From Comamonadaceae bacterium (GTDB lineage Bacteria > Pseudomonadota > Gammaproteobacteria > Burkholderiales > Burkholderiaceae_C), in the NCBI GenBank assembly GCA_947458345.1, contig CANHBU010000057.1, positions 1-8,919 on the forward strand: a DNA stretch of 8,919 bases, written 5' to 3'. Below, piece by piece: positions 5,552-8,919 of the stretch (positions are counted from its first letter, which is position 1; each line of letters begins with the position of its first letter). The notes under the pieces were generated by a model. That model searched no databases, was not told the origin of the DNA, and was given only the letters and a program-made list of their open reading frames with translations. A program made the position numbers and the translations under genes.

Positions 5552-6573
5552 CGGTCGAGACCCTGCGCCTGGCGCCAGGCTATGAGATCGCACGCTTGAT
5601 CCGAGGCGGCTGGCAGCTGGCCGGAGACCACGGCGAGGTGCAAGCCGACCGCGCAATCGACGACATGGCCCACTTTGCAAAAGCTGGCTTGAACACTTTT
5701 GACTGCGCCGATATTTACACCGGCGTCGAAGAGCTGATCGGGCGCTACCGAGAGCGCGACCCCGGTTTGCAGGTGCACACCAAATTTGTGCCTGATTTGG
5801 CCCACTTGCATCGGGTCAATGAGGGCTATGTGCGTGAAATTCATGAGCGCTCCCGCCAGCGGCTTCAGGCGGGCGTGCTCGATCTGGTGCAGTACCACTG
5901 GTGGGACTACGCCGTGGCAGGGATGGAGCAGACGGCCGCGCATTTGATGGCGCTCAAGCGCGAGGGCACGCTGCGTTTGATCGGCGCGACCAACTTCAAC
6001 ACCGAACAGACCCAGCGCCTGCTCGATGCGGGGATTGACCTGGTGAGCATGCAGGTTCAGTACTCCCTGCTCGATCGCCGACCTGCCGGCGCGATGTCGC
6101 AGCTGTGCGAGCGCTCTGGCCTGCAGCTGCTGTGCTATGGAACCCTGGCCGGGGGCTTTTTGACGCAGGCCTGGTTGGGCGCGCCAGAGCCAGCCAGCCT
6201 GAGCAATCGCTCGCTCATCAAGTACAAATTGGTGATCGACGATTTCGGCGGCTGGTCCCTGTTTCAACAACTTCTGGCCGTCTTGCAGCAAATTGCCCAG
6301 CGCCACGGCGTTGCCCTCTCAAGCGTGGCCACCCGCTGGGTGCTTGAGCAAAAGCACGTTGCAGCGGCCATCGTTGGGGCGCGCTATGCCGTGCACCTGC
6401 CGCAGATGCTCGAGGTGTTTGCCTTCAAACTCGAGCTGCAAGATCACGATCGGCTGGCCGATGTGCTGCGCCGCAGCGCCATGCTCGAGGGCGATGTGTT
6501 TGATCTCGAGCGAGACCGCCAGGGACGGCACGGCCGGATCATGAAATACAACCTCAACGAAGGCAAGTCGTGA
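5548..6573 (+). CDS. Aldo/keto reductase 2, coupled to the TIGR04076 gene
   Basis: A 341-residue aldo/keto reductase of a different subgroup from the one at 1922. The tetrad is D52 and Y57 in NTFDCADIYTG, K79 in VHTKF, and H117 in LDLVQYHWWDY. The barrel continues through RLIGATNFN, MQVQYSLLDRR and LLCYGTLAGGFL to the cofactor segment AAAIVGARY. The C-terminus (GDVFDLERDRQGRHGRIMKYN) is a distinctive tail of about 25 residues beyond the usual barrel. The start ATG at 5548 overlaps the upstream stop by 4 nt, with AAAGG about 9 nt before it. It would act on a carbonyl or sugar-like substrate using NAD(P)H in the cytoplasm; the true substrate is unknown. The fixed pairing with TIGR04076 suggests the small protein works with this enzyme or its product, which is inference. 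Confidence 0.93.
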   Translation: MTVETLRLAPGYEIARLIRGGWQLAGDHGEVQADRAIDDMAHFAKAGLNTFDCADIYTGVEELIGRYRERDPGLQVHTKFVPDLAHLHRVNEGYVREIHERSRQRLQAGVLDLVQYHWWDYAVAGMEQTAAHLMALKREGTLRLIGATNFNTEQTQRLLDAGIDLVSMQVQYSLLDRRPAGAMSQLCERSGLQLLCYGTLAGGFLTQAWLGAPEPASLSNRSLIKYKLVIDDFGGWSLFQQLLAVLQQIAQRHGVALSSVATRWVLEQKHVAAAIVGARYAVHLPQMLEVFAFKLELQDHDRLADVLRRSAMLEGDVFDLERDRQGRHGRIMKYNLNEGKS

Positions 6574-6661
6574 GCCGGCCTGCCAGCGCCAATTGCGAAC
6601 GGTTTTGCAGGACGGATTTGCGCTCCATGGATTGGCCCTTTGGGATCGGGACGCCGCCAGC

Positions 6662-7411
6662 ATGATGCGCACGGACGGCGCACCGCAGGCAGCAAGGCGG
6701 CTGGCCGAGGCGGCCACGCAAAGCAGCAACGAGCGGGTCTCGGCCTGGCTGACCGACCTGCGATTTTCATGGACGCCTTTGCTCGAAGATGCGCGGGCAC
6801 TGAGCCTGCACAAAGACCAGACCCTGTTTCATGAGGGTCAGCCGGCGCAGACCGTGTACGTGATCCTGGACGGCCGGGTTCGGCTGTCGTCCTTCGGGAT
6901 CGACGGACGCGAGCGGCACCTGATGATCTTGGGTGCCAACGGCCTGCTGGGCGACTGCAGCTTGCCCACATCGGCCCATTACGGGGTCAGTGCCCTGGCC
7001 TCCTCAGAAGTTCATTTGCTGGCCCTGCCCGCCAGCGACTTCCTGGAGGCACTGCAAATGCACCCCGAGTTGGCCCAGCAGCACAGACAACTGAGCAGCC
7101 GGCGCTTTGGCGTTTTGCTGCAACACATCCAATTGCAAGCCCACAACTCGGCCGGTCGGCGCGTGTGCCATCATTTGTTGGGATTGCTGCACGCCCACGG
7201 CGCGCCGACACCGCACGGCAGTCGCATCACCATCACCTTTACCCAGCAGGAGATGGGCAATATCTGCGGACTGTCCCGGGTCAGCGTGTCCCAGGTTTTC
7301 TCGCGCCTGGAGCGCCTGGGCGTGATTGCCCGCCACCAGCGCCACGTGGTCATTTGCAAGCCCGACGTGCTGGCCCTGCATGCGCAGGGTGCCGGGCCCG
7401 CACTGGTCTGA
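6662..7411 (+). CDS. CRP/FNR-family transcriptional regulator
   Basis: A 249-residue regulator from the ATG at 6662. It has a cyclic-nucleotide-binding-type beta-roll at about 40-130 (QTLFHEGQPAQTVYVILDGRVRL, then GANGLLGDCSL), a dimer helix at about 135-160, and a C-terminal winged helix-turn-helix at about 193-235 (FTQQEMGNICGLSRVSVSQV, then ERLGVIARHQ). The canonical cAMP pocket (a GE-x-A/L stretch followed by R-S/T) is not preserved: the equivalent region reads LLGDCSLPTSAHYGVSA. There is also no N-terminal cysteine cluster as in FNR. The ligand is therefore probably neither cAMP nor an FNR-type iron-sulfur cluster. The frame is open back to a TTG at 6593 (23 more codons), and a TTG at 6632 is also possible; ribosome sites are weak for all. 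It follows reductase 2 by 88 nt on the same strand and may regulate that unit, the downstream HyuA gene, or both. Confidence 0.92.
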   Translation: MMRTDGAPQAARRLAEAATQSSNERVSAWLTDLRFSWTPLLEDARALSLHKDQTLFHEGQPAQTVYVILDGRVRLSSFGIDGRERHLMILGANGLLGDCSLPTSAHYGVSALASSEVHLLALPASDFLEALQMHPELAQQHRQLSSRRFGVLLQHIQLQAHNSAGRRVCHHLLGLLHAHGAPTPHGSRITITFTQQEMGNICGLSRVSVSQVFSRLERLGVIARHQRHVVICKPDVLALHAQGAGPALV

Positions 7412-7632
7412 GCGGCGGCGATGGTGATCCGGGTTTTCATCAGGTTGTAAAGCGATTGACACAGCAGCGGGCCAAGCTCTGACTAAGCTGCGGGCATCGA
7501 CTTTTTCCCCATCGGCCCCATGACGCCCTTGAGCCCCCTGTTTTGCTGCGTATCGTTCAGGCTGGAGATGAGCGGGCAGCGGTCTTTGCGCTCGGGCACT
7601 GCCGCATGCTGTGGGCCAATTGGGGCTGCACG
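7412..7632 (+). promoter_or_regulatory. Intergenic region with candidate sigma-70 promoter for the HyuA gene
   Basis: This 221-bp gap has a consensus -35 TTGACA at 7456-7461. A poor -10 (TGACTA, 7480-7485) follows at 18-nt spacing, or GACTAA at 19. A transcript from here would carry a leader of about 140 nt. Within the leader is a 38-codon open frame (7520-7636) whose stop overlaps the HyuA ATG. I found no intrinsic terminator for the regulator gene and no clear CRP/FNR site; TGAT and ATCA halves near 7425-7443 are 10 nt apart, too wide for the usual operator. Confidence 0.4.
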
Positions 7633-8919
7633 ATGACCCAGGCGAGCGCCTTGCGCATCGCCGTCGATATCGGCGGCACCTTCACGGACGTGGTGCTGCA
7701 GCGCGGGCCGCAGCAAACCAGCACCAAGCTGCTGACGACCCCCCAAGCGCCCGAGCAAGCCATGGTCGAGGGCATCTTGCAGGTGCTTGCGCAAGTCGGT
7801 GCAGCACCCCATGACGTGGATCTGCTGGTCCATGGCACGACCTTGGCGACCAAGGCATTGATCGAACGCAAGGGCGCGCGCACCGGCTTTATCACCAACG
7901 CGGGATTTCGTGATGTCCTGGCCATGGGTGATGAAAAGCGCTTTGACCACTACGACCTGGACCTCGAAAAGCCCTCGGCCCTGGTGCCCCGACAGGCCCG
8001 TATCGGCGTCAAGGGTCGGATGACCGCCCTTGGCAAGCCCTACGAGCCGCTTTGCATGGACGAGGTCGACCGAGCGATCGAGACCCTGCAAAGCCAGGCG
8101 ATCGAGGCGGTGGCCGTGGGCATGCTCCACGCTTATGCCAACCCCGAGCACGAACAGGCCGTTGCCGATCGGGTGCGCACGCGCTGGCCCGAGGCCTCGG
8201 TTTGCATCTCCAGCGAAGTTTGTCCTGAAATCCGCGAGTTTGAGCGCTTTTCGACCACGGTGGCCAATGCCTACGTGCAGCCCTTGATGTCACGCTATTT
8301 GCAGGCGCTTCAAGAGCGCTTGCAGGCCCTGGGTTTGCGCTGCCCCCTGTTTCTCGTGACCTCGGGAGGAGGCCTGACCACTTTGCAGACGGCCATGCGT
8401 TTTCCGATCCGACTGGTCGAATCGGGCCCGGCAGGCGGGGCGACCCTGTCGGCATCGCTGTCGCGTCAACTGGGACTCGCGCAGGCCCTGTCCTTCGACA
8501 TGGGCGGCACCACTGCCAAGATTTGTTTTATCACCGACGGTCAAGTTGAACAGTCGCGCCGCTTTGAAGTGGCGCGGGCCTGGAAAAACCTCAAAGGCAG
8601 CGGCTGGCCGGTGCGCATTCCCGTGACCGAAATGGTTGAAATCGGGGCAGGCGGCGGCTCCATTGGGCGCGTTGACCGCATCGGCCGCATTGTGGTTGGC
8701 CCCGACAGCGCCGCAGCCCTGCCCGGCCCGGTTTGCTTTGGCCGCGGCGGTCAACTGGCCACCGTCACCGATGCCCAACTGGTGCTGGGACGGCTCGACC
8801 CACAGCGGTTTGCCGGCGGGAGCTTCTCGCTCGATCTGGCTGCCGCGCAGCAGGCCATCGCCGAACAAGTGGCCCAAGCCCAGTCGCTGGATCTGACCTG
8901 GGCGGCCGGCGGCATCCTC
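7633..8919 (+). CDS. Hydantoinase A / 5-oxoprolinase (HyuA) family subunit, partial at 3' end
   Basis: 429 codons are visible; the family is usually about 690 residues, so roughly the last third lies outside the window. The N-terminus has the ATP-binding phosphate loop VDIGGTFTDVV (D12-D19). VHGTTLATKALIERKGARTG follows at 66-85, then EVCPEIREFERFSTTVANAY and VTSGGGLTT. The second ATP motif DMGGTTAK starts at D289, and EIGAGGGSIGRVD at 336-348. HyuA proteins couple ATP hydrolysis to opening of a lactam or hydantoin ring, usually with a HyuB partner; the same superfamily includes acetone and acetophenone carboxylase subunits. No HyuB is visible, but it could follow outside. The ATG at 7633 has only GGGG as a ribosome site at 7-nt spacing; an in-frame ATG at 7606 is an alternative start (nine more residues). 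Superfamily membership is firm, exact reaction not. Confidence 0.93.
   Translation, partial: MTQASALRIAVDIGGTFTDVVLQRGPQQTSTKLLTTPQAPEQAMVEGILQVLAQVGAAPHDVDLLVHGTTLATKALIERKGARTGFITNAGFRDVLAMGDEKRFDHYDLDLEKPSALVPRQARIGVKGRMTALGKPYEPLCMDEVDRAIETLQSQAIEAVAVGMLHAYANPEHEQAVADRVRTRWPEASVCISSEVCPEIREFERFSTTVANAYVQPLMSRYLQALQERLQALGLRCPLFLVTSGGGLTTLQTAMRFPIRLVESGPAGGATLSASLSRQLGLAQALSFDMGGTTAKICFITDGQVEQSRRFEVARAWKNLKGSGWPVRIPVTEMVEIGAGGGSIGRVDRIGRIVVGPDSAAALPGPVCFGRGGQLATVTDAQLVLGRLDPQRFAGGSFSLDLAAAQQAIAEQVAQAQSLDLTWAAGGIL

Noticed and set aside
5539..6306. 255-codon minus-strand frame opposite reductase 2
   Set aside because: The plus strand encodes a complete aldo/keto reductase with intact tetrad; the antisense product is low-complexity and unrecognisable.
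7424..7443. TGAT...ATCA halves resembling an FNR/CRP operator
   Set aside because: The 10-nt separation is too wide for TTGAT-N4-ATCAA-type or CRP sites, and neither half has the full consensus.
7483..8151. 222-codon minus-strand frame opposite the HyuA start
   Set aside because: The HyuA ATP-binding motifs are on the plus strand here, and the antisense product is unrecognisable.

Overview
The window looks like a chromosomal piece of a GC-rich beta-proteobacterium of the Burkholderiales, most likely Comamonadaceae. The clues are an orphan Bug-type solute receptor with a Tat signal, a CysB-like LysR regulator beside a NuoE/NuoF-type formate dehydrogenase gene, and the general codon use. This is inference from gene content; no marker gene is present. 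I see no rRNA, tRNA, insertion sequence, CRISPR array or phage gene.

Layout. Minus strand, left: the 5' part of a NuoE-like (probably NuoE-NuoF fused) dehydrogenase subunit (1-696, cut by the window edge), preceded by a CysB-subfamily LysR regulator (817-1785). A strong 14-bp inverted repeat lies in the 120-bp gap between them. Plus strand, from a divergent 136-bp promoter region: aldo/keto reductase 1 (1922-2905), an alpha/beta hydrolase resembling 2,6-dihydroxypseudooxynicotine C-C hydrolase (2944-4020) and a Tat-exported Bug receptor (4050-5045), closely spaced as one operon. After a 158-bp gap with two inverted repeats comes a second unit: a small TIGR04076-family protein (5204-5551), overlapped by 4 nt by aldo/keto reductase 2 (5548-6573), then a CRP/FNR-type regulator (6662-7411). 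After a 221-bp gap with a candidate sigma-70 promoter comes a HyuA-type ATP-dependent hydantoinase/oxoprolinase subunit (7633-8919, cut by the right edge).

How the genes may work together. A periplasmic receptor for a small organic anion, a C-C or ester hydrolase, two different NAD(P)H-dependent carbonyl reductases, a TIGR04076 protein and an ATP-dependent lactam/hydantoinase-type enzyme, with LysR and CRP/FNR regulators, have the look of a catabolic cluster for a carbonyl- or lactam-containing compound. The substrate cannot be read from the sequence. The formate dehydrogenase side may be a separate unit that merely shares the regulator. The most interesting points are the CysB-like regulator with changed sulfate-site residues, the translationally coupled TIGR04076/reductase pair, and the unassigned hydrolase operon.
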